Assembly (NCBI GenBank): GCA_963733135.1
Contig: CAVTBX010000008.1
Span: 310,001-374,000 of the forward strand
Direction of reading: 5' to 3'
Length of the DNA: 64,000 nt
Source of the DNA: CAVTBX01 sp963733135
GTDB lineage: Bacteria; Actinomycetota; Thermoleophilia; Gaiellales; Gaiellaceae
Position numbers and translations under genes: made by a program. Under the pieces are notes generated by a model. That model made no database searches, had not been told where the DNA came from, and saw only the letters and a program-made list of their open reading frames with translations. Positions 15,383 through 24,715 of this stretch are shown piece by piece; position 1 is the stretch's first letter; every line of letters begins with the position of its first letter.

Positions 15383-16093
15383 ATGAGCGTGCGGCTGACC
15401 GTCATCGGCTCCTCCCCGGCCTGGCCGAACCCCGGGAGCGCGCAGTCCGGCTATCTCCTCGGAGGGGACGGAGCCGGGTCGCTCCTCCTCGATTGCGGCC
15501 CGGGCGTGCTCGGCCGGCTCCGCGAGAACGGCCCGCTCGAGATCGACGCGATCGCCATCACACACTTCCATCTCGACCACTGGGGCGACCTCGTGCCGTG
15601 GGCCTGGCTTGCGGCGTACGGCGAGGCGGGGCGGCGTCCCGAGCTCTGGCTCCCGCCGGACGGAGGTTCGCAGCTCGAGACCTTCGCGGCCAACTGGGGG
15701 AACCCGCGCATGTTCGAAGACGCGTTCGACCTATGCGAGTACGCGCCTGGGCGGGCCGAGGAGATCGTGGGCTTCAGCCTCGAGGCGCTCCGCGTGCCGC
15801 ACTACACGATCCCGGCCCACGGGTTCCGCGTCTCCCAGAACGGGACGACGCTTGCCTACTCGGGCGATACCGGCCCAGGCGCGGAGGTACCTGCGCTCGC
15901 GCATGGCGCCGACCTCTTCCTCTGCGAGGCCACGCTCGCCTCGCCGGACCGCGACGGCCCGCCCCGCGGCCACCTGACGGCCGAGGAGGCGCAGAGCTTC
16001 GCCGACGGGCCGATCCTCCTCACGCACCGACCGGTCGAGCTGCCGCTCGACGGGACGGAGGTCGCGACCGACGGCCTGGTGGTCGAGATCTAG
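15383..16093 (+). CDS. MBL-fold metal-dependent hydrolase (RNase Z-like)
   Basis: 236 aa. The metallo-beta-lactamase motif HxHxDH is present as THFHLDHWGDL (His61, His63, Asp65, His66); further ligands lie in VPHYTIPAHGFR and AYSGDTGPGAEV. The C-terminal region LLTHRP is also typical. It resembles cyclic phosphodiesterase/RNase Z-like MBL proteins; substrate unknown. The TAG stop is formed by the first bases of the palindromic repeat that follows, so the native C-terminus may have been altered. Confidence 0.83.
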   Translation: MSVRLTVIGSSPAWPNPGSAQSGYLLGGDGAGSLLLDCGPGVLGRLRENGPLEIDAIAITHFHLDHWGDLVPWAWLAAYGEAGRRPELWLPPDGGSQLETFAANWGNPRMFEDAFDLCEYAPGRAEEIVGFSLEALRVPHYTIPAHGFRVSQNGTTLAYSGDTGPGAEVPALAHGADLFLCEATLASPDRDGPPRGHLTAEEAQSFADGPILLTHRPVELPLDGTEVATDGLVVEI

Positions 16094-16256
16094 GAGGGTT
16101 TGGCGAGATGGTCTTCGTTGCCTGGTCGTGCTGCTCGTTTCGAGGCAAGGACGCAGGGAGCGTTCGTACCTTGAGGTACGGGCGCGACTGAGGACGCTGC
16201 CACGGGCCGAGCAGCGCGGCCGGGCGGCACAACGGCTATTTCGTCAAACCCTCCTA
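16091..16256. repeat. Dispersed TA-flanked palindromic repeat, copy A
   Basis: 166 bp (with flanking TA). Ends are TAGGAGGGTTTGGCGAGAT and, inverted, TAGGAGGGTTTGACGAAAT. It shares GGACGCAGGGAGCG, a following CGTACC segment, GACTGAGGACG and CGAGCAGCGCGGCC with copies at 46478-46660 (opposite orientation) and 54954-55140. Fills the whole gap between the convergent MBL and isocitrate-lyase-family genes and supplies the TAG stop of both. No coding capacity. MITE-like, or a bidirectional terminator. Confidence 0.85.
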
Positions 16257-17014
16257 CCAGCGAAGCTCGGCAGCGAGCCAGGCCGCGACCTGCTCGAAGG
16301 TGCGCCGGTAGAGGAACGGCCCGTGGCTCACGCGCGCCACGCCCAGCTCGGCGAGCTCGGGCACGGACGGCGTGGCCGGGGACGCGAGCACGTTCACGAG
16401 TGCGTCGAGTTCGCCGCGGAACGCCGCGATCCCCTCGCGCTCGTGGAGGAGGATCGGGTAGACGCAGTCGGCGCCGGCGTCCAGGTAGGCGCGGGCGCGC
16501 TCGAGCGCCGGCTCGACGAGCGGGAGCTGCGGGCTTTGCTCGCGTTCCAGGATGAAGACGTCGACCCGCGCGTTGACGACGAGCGGATACCCGCGGGCGG
16601 TGCAGGCGTCTCGGAGCGCGGCGATCCGCTCCGCCTGGCTCGACAGGTTTCTCAGCTTGCCAGTGGCGTGGTCGGTGTCTTCGAGGTTGCAGCCGGCCGC
16701 GCCGACCTCTTCGAGCGCCTCGGCGAGCTCATCGGGCGCGAGCCCATAGCCGCTTTCCGCGTCGACAGTGACCGGAACGGCGACGGAGTCGACGATCCGC
16801 CGGGCCGCGGCGAGCATCTCGGCGGCCGGGGCGCCCTCGTGATCCTCGTAGCCGAGCGCCTCGGCGACGCCGGCGCTCGTCGTCGCGACGACCGGGTAGC
16901 CGGCGCGCAGCCACCGTCTTCGCCGAGGGGACGTCCCAGGCGTTCGGGAGCACGAGCGGCCGACCCGGGACGTGCAGCGCACGCAGCTGCCTCGCATCGG
17001 TCGCGGAGACTCAC
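16254..17014 (-). CDS. Isocitrate lyase/phosphoenolpyruvate mutase family protein, with two frameshifts
   Basis: C-C bond lyase-type TIM barrel (carboxyvinyl-carboxyphosphonate phosphorylmutase/2-methylisocitrate lyase-like). The main frame shows VVATTSAGVAEALGYEDHEG, the metal/substrate motif VDAESGYG, GAAGCNLEDTDH and LVVNARVDVFI. The N-terminus is broken twice by an apparent extra base, near 16991 (GAGGCAG for GAGCAG) and near 16904-16908 (GCGCGCC for GCGGCC). With both removed, it reads from GTG 17014 as MSLRDRCEQLRALHVPGRPL and on through VLPNAWDVPSAKTVAAAGYP. The exact reaction is unknown. Sequence error or recent decay are both possible. The stop codon lies in the flanking repeat. Confidence 0.8.
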
Positions 17015-17028
17015 TCCGGGAACGTAAA

Positions 17029-17044
17029 CCGCCCGAGCGGGCGG
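17029..17044 (-). terminator. Hairpin downstream of the Pro/Glu-rich MshEN gene
   Basis: CCGCCCG-CT-CGGGCGG followed on the minus strand by TTTACG. A compact 7-bp GC stem 8 bases after the stop of the 17052 gene and before the start of the next minus-strand gene. The short T-rich tail is weak for an intrinsic terminator. Confidence 0.45.
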
Positions 17045-17051
17045 CGCAGGA

Positions 17052-18791
<1,740 letters not shown>

Positions 18792-18986
18792 GTCGGGTTG
18801 CCTCCTTGCACGGTTACTCGTTGAGGCGTCGGCGCCCGAAAGGGGTACGGCAATCCCCAAACAGGGGGAGTTGCGCCGTTGACAGCGGCGCGCGCATGCA
18901 CCTAATTATGAGTCGGGGGTCAGGATGTTCTTCGAGACAGGCGGCGCAAAGTGGGCGAAAAGACCCGGCGAGACGAGGTGGGCGGC

Positions 18987-19247
18987 ATGACGCTTCGCCC
19001 GAGCACGCACGTCGTGGCGCGACGGGTTGGCGACGAGCTCGTCGTCGTCCACCTGAAGACGAACCGGATCTTCTCGCTGAACCGAACTGCCGCACGCCTC
19101 TGGGAGCTCGTGGAGGCCGGGCTGACGAGGCCGGAGATCAAGGCCTCGCTCCTCGGCGAGTTCGGGGCCGACGAGGCGACTCTCGACGCGGAGATCGATT
19201 CCACGCTCGCGGCCTTCTCGGCCGAGGCGCTCGTCACGGTCGAGTGA
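18987..19247 (+). CDS. PqqD-like RiPP recognition element, lasso B1-type (first copy)
   Basis: 86-aa winged-helix peptide-binding protein of the PqqD family, which captures the leader of a ribosomal peptide and presents it to the modifying enzymes. Diagnostic pattern: VVARRVGDELVVVHLKTNRIFSLN, TAARLWELVEAGLT, then the helical C-terminus AEIDSTLAAFSAEALV. ATG 18987 is preferred over a GTG at 18951 because the conserved domain starts immediately. First gene of the plus-strand lasso operon. It diverges from the MshEN gene, leaving about 195 bases for a promoter region. A second, related copy follows at 19353. Confidence 0.85.
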   Translation: MTLRPSTHVVARRVGDELVVVHLKTNRIFSLNRTAARLWELVEAGLTRPEIKASLLGEFGADEATLDAEIDSTLAAFSAEALVTVE

Positions 19248-19270
19248 GCAAGGCGACAACTGCAGGCTGG

Positions 19271-19300
19271 TTGACAACGCTTGAGTCGTCACGATCATTC
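19271..19300 (+). promoter_or_regulatory. Possible internal promoter between the two PqqD-like genes
   Basis: A perfect TTGACA at 19271-19276 is followed 18-19 bases later by CATTCT, a partial match to a -10 box, about 50 bases before the GTG start at 19353. If used, it would allow the cyclase and precursor to be transcribed without the first recognition gene. Judged by eye only. Confidence 0.3.
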
Positions 19301-19352
19301 TGTAGGAAATGGAGCGACGCCCGAGGGCGCCGCGATACCGTCAGGAGACGTC

Positions 19353-19628
19353 GTGGCGAGCTCGCACGTGAGGCCAGACCCGAACGTCGTGGCCGAACGC
19401 GTCCACGATGAGATGGTGCTCGTCCACCTGGGGACGAACGCGATCTACGCTCTCAGTCCGACGGCCGCTCGAGCGTGGGAGCTGCTCGCGGAGGGCTCTC
19501 CCCCCGGCGCGATAGTCACGGGGATGCAGGATGAGTACGAGGTCACGGTCGACGAGCTCGAGGGTGAGATCGACCGCCTGTTCGCTGCGCTCACCGACGC
19601 CGGCCTCGTGATCCCCGAACCAGCGTGA
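19353..19628 (+). CDS. PqqD-like RiPP recognition element, lasso B1-type (second copy)
   Basis: 91-aa PqqD-family protein clearly related to the gene before it: VVAERVHDEMVLVHLGTNAIYALS, TAARAWELLAEGS, then EGEIDRLFAALTDAGLV. GTG 19353 is preferred because AGGAG lies 6 bases upstream; a longer form from a TTG at 19281 is possible but has poor start context. Its TGA overlaps the GTG of the cyclase gene (GTGA), so it is the copy most tightly coupled to the cyclase and the better candidate for leader binding in lasso maturation. Confidence 0.87.
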   Translation: MASSHVRPDPNVVAERVHDEMVLVHLGTNAIYALSPTAARAWELLAEGSPPGAIVTGMQDEYEVTVDELEGEIDRLFAALTDAGLVIPEPA

Positions 19629-21421
19629 GCTCGGCCGCGGCGTCCACTCTCCGCGCACGGATCGATCCTCGAGATCTCGCTGTTCGCCTAGCGCCGGGAG
19701 CGCGTGAGCCCGAGCGGCTCGAGACTTTGCGGCTGCCCGAAACCGGATCCTGCGCGGCTCGGAGCGGCGTGGAGGTGCTCGTGGCGGGCGAGCTCTACGG
19801 TACTTGGACGGACGGAGCCACGGCCGTACTCGAGCGCTACCTTTCAGAAGGGGAGAGCTGCCTTCGCACGATCGAAGGGGTCTTTGCGCTCGCGGTCTGG
19901 GACAGCCCCAATGAGACGCTGCTCCTGGTTCGAGACGCGGTGGGCGTCATTCCCCTGTTCTATGCACAAACGGCCGAAGGCTTGGTCGCAGGGACCTCTC
20001 TCGGCGACGTCGTGGCCGAAGGAGACGTCTCCAATGCACTGTCTGTCCCCGCGCTCGCTGATCACGTCTGCCATCGGTGGCCGGATCCCGAGGAGACGTT
20101 CTACGAGGCGGTTCGCCGAGTGCCGCCTGGACATGTCGTTCGCTTCCGCGGTGGTGTGCTCGAAGCGAGCCGGTACTGGCACCCGGCGCCCGCAGACCAG
20201 CCCGTCCACTGGATCTCGGACGAGGCCATGCGCTTCGACCAGATGCTCGACCAGGCGGTCGCGCGGAGCGTGGACGTGACGCGCAGCGGGATCTACCTGA
20301 GCGGCGGGCTGGACTCGGTGAGCGTTGCGGCCGTCGCCGCCGACCGGGCTGCACGAGCGGCGAGCGCGCCTCCACTGGCTCTCTCGCTCGTCTTCCCGTC
20401 GGTTCAGGCGAACGAAGAAGCCGTACAGCGCGGGGTCGCCGAGAAGCTGGGGCTCGAGCAACTCCTGCTGCCCTTCGACGAAGCGCTCGACGGAACCGAT
20501 CTCCTCGAGGCGGCGCTCAGGGCCAGCAGCCGCGCGGACACGCCCCTCATGAACATCTGGTATCCGGCCTATCACTCGCTCGCCCATGTAGCGGTCGACG
20601 CCGGCTGCCAAAGGGCGATCACTGGCGGCGGAGGCGACGAGTGGCTCGGCGTTAGCCCGCTGCTCGCCGCCGACCTGATGCGGCGAGGAGACGTTGCGGG
20701 CCTGTTCAGGCTCTGGCGCAGGACAGTCCGCTCGTTCCACCTCTCGCCCACGGCAACGCTCAAGAACGTGCTCTGGACGTTCGGCGCCAAGCCCATCCTG
20801 GCCGACCTTGCCGAACGCCGTGCGCCTGGGGCGCTCGCCGGGTATCGGCTTCGTCGGAGAATGGGCCTCATGCCGGCCTGGGTTGCGCCCGACCCCGACG
20901 TTCGCTCGGCTCTCGTCGATCGTCTGAGGACTACCTCAGCCTCTGCGGCGCATGACTCGTTCTACCTGCGTGAAGGCCATCTCAGCCTCGACCACGCGCT
21001 CGTCTCCATGGAGATGGAGGAGCTTTTCGACAACGGCCGCGAGACAGGACTCCCGATCCGCATGCCCTACTGGGACGCACAACTCGTCGATTTCCTCTAT
21101 CGAACACGGCCCGAATTGCTCGACGAAGGAGGCCGCTCGAAGGGCCTAGTTCGGCAGATGCTCGCGAACCGCTTCCCGGGCCTTCAGTTCGAGCGGCAGC
21201 GCAAGGTGCTCGCTACGTCCTTCTTCGCGGACACGATGGAACGCGAATTCGACGCAGCCTGGGAGAGCCTCGGCGGCCTGGAAGCGCTCGAAACCCTTGG
21301 CATTGTTGATAAGTCCGCCCTACAATCAGAGACGAGGAGGGTCTTCGAGACACGGCAGCACCGAGAGATCGGAAGGTTGTGGAACCTTCTCTCTCTCGAA
21401 GCATGGGTTAGAGGTCGTTAA
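19625..21421 (+). CDS. Lasso peptide macrolactam synthetase (asparagine synthase-like, McjC type)
   Basis: 598 aa. Activates a core Asp or Glu side chain as an acyl-adenylate so that the core N-terminus closes a macrolactam ring. The C-terminal ATP-pyrophosphatase motif SGGLDS is at 226-231 (GIYLSGGLDSVSVAA), with AITGGGGDEWLGVSP and DNGRETGLPIRMPYWD downstream as in asparagine synthetases. The N-terminal glutaminase-like domain is retained in shape (EGVFALAVWDSPNETLLLVRDAVGVIPLFY) but residue 2 is Ser, not the nucleophilic Cys of glutamine-using enzymes, as expected of lasso cyclases. The gene lies between the recognition protein and the precursor, which supports lasso function over asparagine synthesis. 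Confidence 0.88.
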   Translation: MSSAAASTLRARIDPRDLAVRLAPGAREPERLETLRLPETGSCAARSGVEVLVAGELYGTWTDGATAVLERYLSEGESCLRTIEGVFALAVWDSPNETLLLVRDAVGVIPLFYAQTAEGLVAGTSLGDVVAEGDVSNALSVPALADHVCHRWPDPEETFYEAVRRVPPGHVVRFRGGVLEASRYWHPAPADQPVHWISDEAMRFDQMLDQAVARSVDVTRSGIYLSGGLDSVSVAAVAADRAARAASAPPLALSLVFPSVQANEEAVQRGVAEKLGLEQLLLPFDEALDGTDLLEAALRASSRADTPLMNIWYPAYHSLAHVAVDAGCQRAITGGGGDEWLGVSPLLAADLMRRGDVAGLFRLWRRTVRSFHLSPTATLKNVLWTFGAKPILADLAERRAPGALAGYRLRRRMGLMPAWVAPDPDVRSALVDRLRTTSASAAHDSFYLREGHLSLDHALVSMEMEELFDNGRETGLPIRMPYWDAQLVDFLYRTRPELLDEGGRSKGLVRQMLANRFPGLQFERQRKVLATSFFADTMEREFDAAWESLGGLEALETLGIVDKSALQSETRRVFETRQHREIGRLWNLLSLEAWVRGR

Positions 21422-21442
21422 CAGGGGGAGGGAGGTGAACCA

Positions 21443-21622
21443 ATGACAGTCCAGGAACGTAAGGCGCGTCGGCTCTGGGAGCCGATGAGGGTGAACCACG
21501 TCGGCAGCGTTGCCGATGTTCTTCAGATCGGCGGCGGCAAGCTGAGCGCAGCGTGCGGGGACCCGGGTGAGCCTCGTAAGCCAAAGGGGCAGGAGCCTCC
21601 CGGTTGCCAACCCGAAGAGTAG
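21443..21622 (+). CDS. Lasso peptide precursor (leader plus core)
   Basis: 59-aa peptide with an excellent ribosome binding site (GGAGGTGA, 5-6 bases before ATG), 21 bases after the cyclase. The basic N-terminus MTVQERKARRLWEP and the W-x-P...HVG pattern resemble lasso leaders (aromatic, Pro and Gly positions). A glycine run then leads to GKLSAACGDPGEPRKPKG and the tail QEPPGCQPEE. If the core begins at Gly32, Asp40 is position 9, right for a nine-residue ring, and Cys38 and Cys55 (core 7 and 24) could form a ring-tail disulfide. The usual Thr at leader position -2 is absent (Gly30). Cleavage site and ring size are inferences. Confidence 0.78.
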   Translation: MTVQERKARRLWEPMRVNHVGSVADVLQIGGGKLSAACGDPGEPRKPKGQEPPGCQPEE

Positions 21623-21656
21623 TCCACGATCAGCGCCCGGAGGAGCGTTCCGCCGC

Positions 21657-22544
21657 ATGCTCTCCGTTCATCCGGGCGCTGATTGCATCCAACATCTATC
21701 TAGGTCCGCCCGCCGCATGCTTCCGTTGAAGGTTTTGCCGCCTGCGGAGGCACCGTCGCCGCCCGGCCCAGATAGCGCGGGGGTGAACACCTGGCGGGAA
21801 GGCGACGGTAGCCTCGTTGCGTTCGGTGGCTCGGACGACCGAAGCCATTGGATGGCGTTTCCCGGGATCGGGGTCTTCCGGTTCACTCGGTACGGCGACC
21901 CGGTTACCGCCCACCCCGAGCCGTCGGCCGACCTTGAAGCTGTTCGCGACACGTTCCGACGCTCGGTCTTGCCGATGGCGCTTCAGGCGTTGGGGCGGCA
22001 GGTGCTTCACGCAAGCGCAGTTCTCGGCCCCAGGGGGGTTGTCGCGCTCTGTGCGGTCTCGGAGACTGGGAAGTCGACGCTCGCACACGGCCTAGCGGAG
22101 CGCGGGCACCGATTGTGGGCGGACGACGCCGTGGCTTTTCTTCCGGCTGGGGATGAGATCCAGGCGCTACCGCTTCCGTTCGCACTTCGGCTCAGGCCCG
22201 ACTCGGCATCGCACTTCGGAGTTTCGAATGGGCGTCGCGAGATCCAGACCCCGGAGGCGGCGCCGCTCGACACGGTGTGCGTGCTCGAGCCGAGTCGGGA
22301 AGAACACCTGCAGGTCGTGGAACCGCTGACCGGATCGGATGCTTTCCCGACCGTCCTCGCGCATGCGTACTGCTTCACGCTCGACGATCCAGACCGAAAC
22401 CGCGAGACGGTCGAGACCTATCTCGAGCTCACTCGCAGGGCCCGTCTCTTTCGTGTTCGCGTCGAGCGCGGGCTTGACCGGCTCACAGGAATACTGGACG
22501 CCCTGGAGGCTGCTGTGTTCAGCAATGCGGGGCTTCAGAGATGA
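21657..22544 (+). CDS. HprK-like kinase of the lasso cluster
   Basis: 295-aa P-loop protein. Walker A-like VSETGKSTLA (134-143) and the following HRLWADDAVAF match the HPr kinase-type core, in which an Asp-Asp after the P-loop is typical. The region from RRSVLPMALQALGRQVLHASAVLG is also characteristic of HprK-related proteins in RiPP clusters. Some lasso clusters use such enzymes to phosphorylate a C-terminal Ser; this precursor lacks one, so the substrate is uncertain. ATG 21657 has GGAGGAG about 12 bases upstream. Its TGA overlaps the ATG of the B2 gene. Confidence 0.75.
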   Translation: MLSVHPGADCIQHLSRSARRMLPLKVLPPAEAPSPPGPDSAGVNTWREGDGSLVAFGGSDDRSHWMAFPGIGVFRFTRYGDPVTAHPEPSADLEAVRDTFRRSVLPMALQALGRQVLHASAVLGPRGVVALCAVSETGKSTLAHGLAERGHRLWADDAVAFLPAGDEIQALPLPFALRLRPDSASHFGVSNGRREIQTPEAAPLDTVCVLEPSREEHLQVVEPLTGSDAFPTVLAHAYCFTLDDPDRNRETVETYLELTRRARLFRVRVERGLDRLTGILDALEAAVFSNAGLQR

Positions 22545-23098
22545 GTGCACGCGCGAGAGGTGCGCTTCGCGAGCTCGCCCACCCGAACGCCGCCTGGCTC
22601 CTCGTACGCATGGCCGCGTGGGCGAGCATTCTTCCGCTGCTCAAGCGCGTCCTTGCGCTGCCTCGCGTCGTCGGCCTCGTCACGCCATCCAGACGGCCTG
22701 CGATGCGAGACGCGGCTCGCGAACAGCAGGCGATTCGTCTGTCGCGCATCCTGTACCGATCACGTGTCGTGGCCGGCCGTGACAATTGCCTGGAGCGGAG
22801 CCTGATCGCGTTCCGCTATCTGATCTCCGCAGGTACGGACCCGGAGCTGTCGGTGGGGATGCGAAGATCGGACAGGGGTTATGAGGGGCACGTCTGGGTC
22901 ACGGTCGCCGGGGTGCCCATTCACGACGACCCGCGCTCGCTCGACGAGCTCGTGCAGGTCACAGCATTCAACGCGTCCGGCGGCGTGTCGACGGTTTCAG
23001 GGAGCGGCTCGCCGCGCGCTGCGCAGGGCCCGGAGCGCGGGGACAAGGTGCCAGAGCAGCCAGAGGGGCCTCCACGCGTAGGACGTAGCCAGTCCTAG
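22541..23098 (+). CDS. Lasso peptide leader peptidase (B2, transglutaminase-like)
   Basis: Cysteine protease of the Transglut_core3 family that removes the leader once the recognition protein delivers the precursor. The triad is visible as Cys83 in AGRDNCLERSLIAFRYL, His117 in YEGHVWVTVAG and Asp129 or Asp130 in VPIHDDP. The domain proper ends near residue 145 (VTAFNASGG). The last 40 residues are low complexity and overlap the 3' end of the opposite-strand nucleotidyltransferase gene by about 100 bases, so the native stop may lie earlier (possible frameshift). ATGA overlap with the kinase gene. Confidence 0.83.
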   Translation: MSARARGALRELAHPNAAWLLVRMAAWASILPLLKRVLALPRVVGLVTPSRRPAMRDAAREQQAIRLSRILYRSRVVAGRDNCLERSLIAFRYLISAGTDPELSVGMRRSDRGYEGHVWVTVAGVPIHDDPRSLDELVQVTAFNASGGVSTVSGSGSPRAAQGPERGDKVPEQPEGPPRVGRSQS

Positions 23099-23911
23099 CG
23101 GCCCTCGTCTCGCGACTGGATACACGGCTCGCATGAACGTTGCGCTCGGAGCGATCTCCGTGGCGAGGAGGGCGAGCTTGCTGCGCAACCCAGGCGTCGA
23201 GGCCAGTCGCAGCAGGCCGCGAGAGGTGGCCGGAGGCGACGCAACGCCGAGCGCTACGTCGACCCTCCGTGAATCCGGGAGCCGAAGGCGGCCGGCCAGA
23301 ACTTCGCCGCTTGGCACCAGACGGAGCCCGGCCGCAAGCGCTGGAACTGCATCGAGCCTCTGCGCGAGCTCGGCTGCCTCCTCCCAGTCGCAGTAGTCGA
23401 GCTGAGTGACCGCTCGCCCAAGATCGTCGACGGCCTTGCCGGCGCCAGCTCCATGCTGGGCTGCGTGAAGCGCAGCATGGAGGGCGATGCCTGGGAGGTC
23501 GAGCGTCTCGACGACCCCAACGCTGACGGACGTCCTGATCGCCCTGGCCGAGAGCAGCTTCCACACGTCGTCGGGAGGAGCGTCAATCCCGGCCAGTGTG
23601 TCGTGAAGATCGACCGTCACCCCATCTGCGGCCCGTATCCAAGCACGTGCGTGGGACGATTCAGCCGCGAACCGAAATCCCAGCGCGGAGAGCACGCGTT
23701 CGGCGCAAGCTCTCGCAGATGGTGAGACCAGGAGGTCGATGTCCTCGTGTGTTCGCGGTCGATCCTGGTACAACCGCCCGAGGGCAGGCCCCTTGAGAAC
23801 GATCCCGCGCACCTCGTGGCGCCGAAGCTCCTGAAGGAGGTCGGCGGTCAGAGAATCGAGGACAAGCGTCGCCCCGATGGCGAGGAACTCGGACTGACTG
23901 CCGGCCCCCAT
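22997..23911 (-). CDS. Nucleotidyltransferase-family protein of the lasso cluster
   Basis: 304-aa protein with the N-terminal pattern GIVLKGPALGRLYQDRPRTHEDIDLLVSP, i.e. a nucleotidyltransferase core with an acidic D-x-D-like pair (EDIDLLV). This matches the uncharacterised nucleotidyltransferase family (PF14907 type) often found in lasso and other RiPP clusters. The substrate is unknown; nucleotidylation of the peptide or a sugar is speculative. ATG 23911 is 2 bases from the permease stop, so it is the last gene of the minus-strand ATPase-permease-nucleotidyltransferase operon. Its 3' end overlaps the B2 gene. Confidence 0.75.
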   Translation of the reverse strand: MGAGSQSEFLAIGATLVLDSLTADLLQELRRHEVRGIVLKGPALGRLYQDRPRTHEDIDLLVSPSARACAERVLSALGFRFAAESSHARAWIRAADGVTVDLHDTLAGIDAPPDDVWKLLSARAIRTSVSVGVVETLDLPGIALHAALHAAQHGAGAGKAVDDLGRAVTQLDYCDWEEAAELAQRLDAVPALAAGLRLVPSGEVLAGRLRLPDSRRVDVALGVASPPATSRGLLRLASTPGLRSKLALLATEIAPSATFMRAVYPVARRGPLGLATSYAWRPLWLLWHLVPALRALRSARRAAP

Positions 23912-23913
23912 CC

Positions 23914-24699
23914 TCAGTACTCCGAGAGACTTCCACTTCGCCGCGCGTGCGAGAGCGCCTCCTGGAAAACCCAGAGAGCCAAAGGCACGCCGACGACAGT
24001 GAAACCGAGCAAGGCAAGCGCATCGACCTGCCAATCGGTTCCAAGGAAGATCGCGGCGCGCAGGCCGTCGAACGCGAAGTACGTCGGCAGAGCGCGCCCG
24101 ATCGGCTCGACCCAATCCGGGAGCACTGCCACCGGGAAGTAGGCGCCACTCAGGAAGCCCATCGAGTAGATCACCATCGAGATGACGGTCTGCCCGCGCT
24201 TCAAGACGAGGACGAGGCCGCCGAGCAGAATCCCCAGCGCGGAAAAGGCCCCGCCGGCGAGCAACAGGACGATGAAAAATCCCGCCCAGCTCGACTCGGA
24301 TGTGTCGACCTCGAGCCAGAGTCCGGCGACAGCCAGATAGAACGCCGCTCGCACCATGGCGAAGGCAAACGGGAAACCGGCGAAACCGAACGCGATCTCG
24401 CGGACGGTGATCGGCTGTACCAGGAGCGCCTCGAGCGTTCCGGTCAGCTGCTCGTTTCGGATTCGAGCCGCGAGCGAGGCGCTCGCAGCATCGACGACCA
24501 CGGTCAGGGCAATACCGACTGCGGCGAACGCGAAGTACGTCGGCGCACCGTCGAGATCGGCGTCGCTGACCTGTTCGAACGTTCGCGAGATGAAGAAGAA
24601 GACGGCGAGGTTGATGACCCCGAAGACGAGGTCGAGGACGAACGGCAGCCGGTACGAGCGCGCGATGGAGAAATCGCGTCGGACGATCCCGAGAACCAC
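23914..24699 (-). CDS. ABC-2 type transporter permease, probable peptide exporter
   Basis: 261-aa membrane protein with six hydrophobic segments. It starts GIVRRDFSIARSYRLPFVLDLVFGVINLAVFFF. EQLTGTLEALLVQPI is the cytoplasmic loop expected in ABC-2 permeases, followed by YSMGFLSGAYFPVAVLPDWVEPIGRALP. A GTG at 24699 is the likely start, 16 bases after the ATPase stop. With the ATPase it should form the export and self-immunity transporter for the lasso peptide; assignment to the cluster is by position. Confidence 0.83.
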   Translation of the reverse strand: MVLGIVRRDFSIARSYRLPFVLDLVFGVINLAVFFFISRTFEQVSDADLDGAPTYFAFAAVGIALTVVVDAASASLAARIRNEQLTGTLEALLVQPITVREIAFGFAGFPFAFAMVRAAFYLAVAGLWLEVDTSESSWAGFFIVLLLAGGAFSALGILLGGLVLVLKRGQTVISMVIYSMGFLSGAYFPVAVLPDWVEPIGRALPTYFAFDGLRAAIFLGTDWQVDALALLGFTVVGVPLALWVFQEALSHARRSGSLSEY

Positions 24700-24715
24700 C
24701 GACGGTCGAGGAAGC

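Noticed and set aside
16107..16250. Short open frames within the dispersed repeats.
   Set aside because: They differ in frame and length among the three copies and lack ribosome binding sites; the repeats look non-coding.
19625..21421. Interpretation of the asparagine-synthetase-like gene as asnB for asparagine biosynthesis.
   Set aside because: Residue 2 is Ser, not the catalytic Cys, and the gene is locked between a recognition protein and a small precursor peptide.
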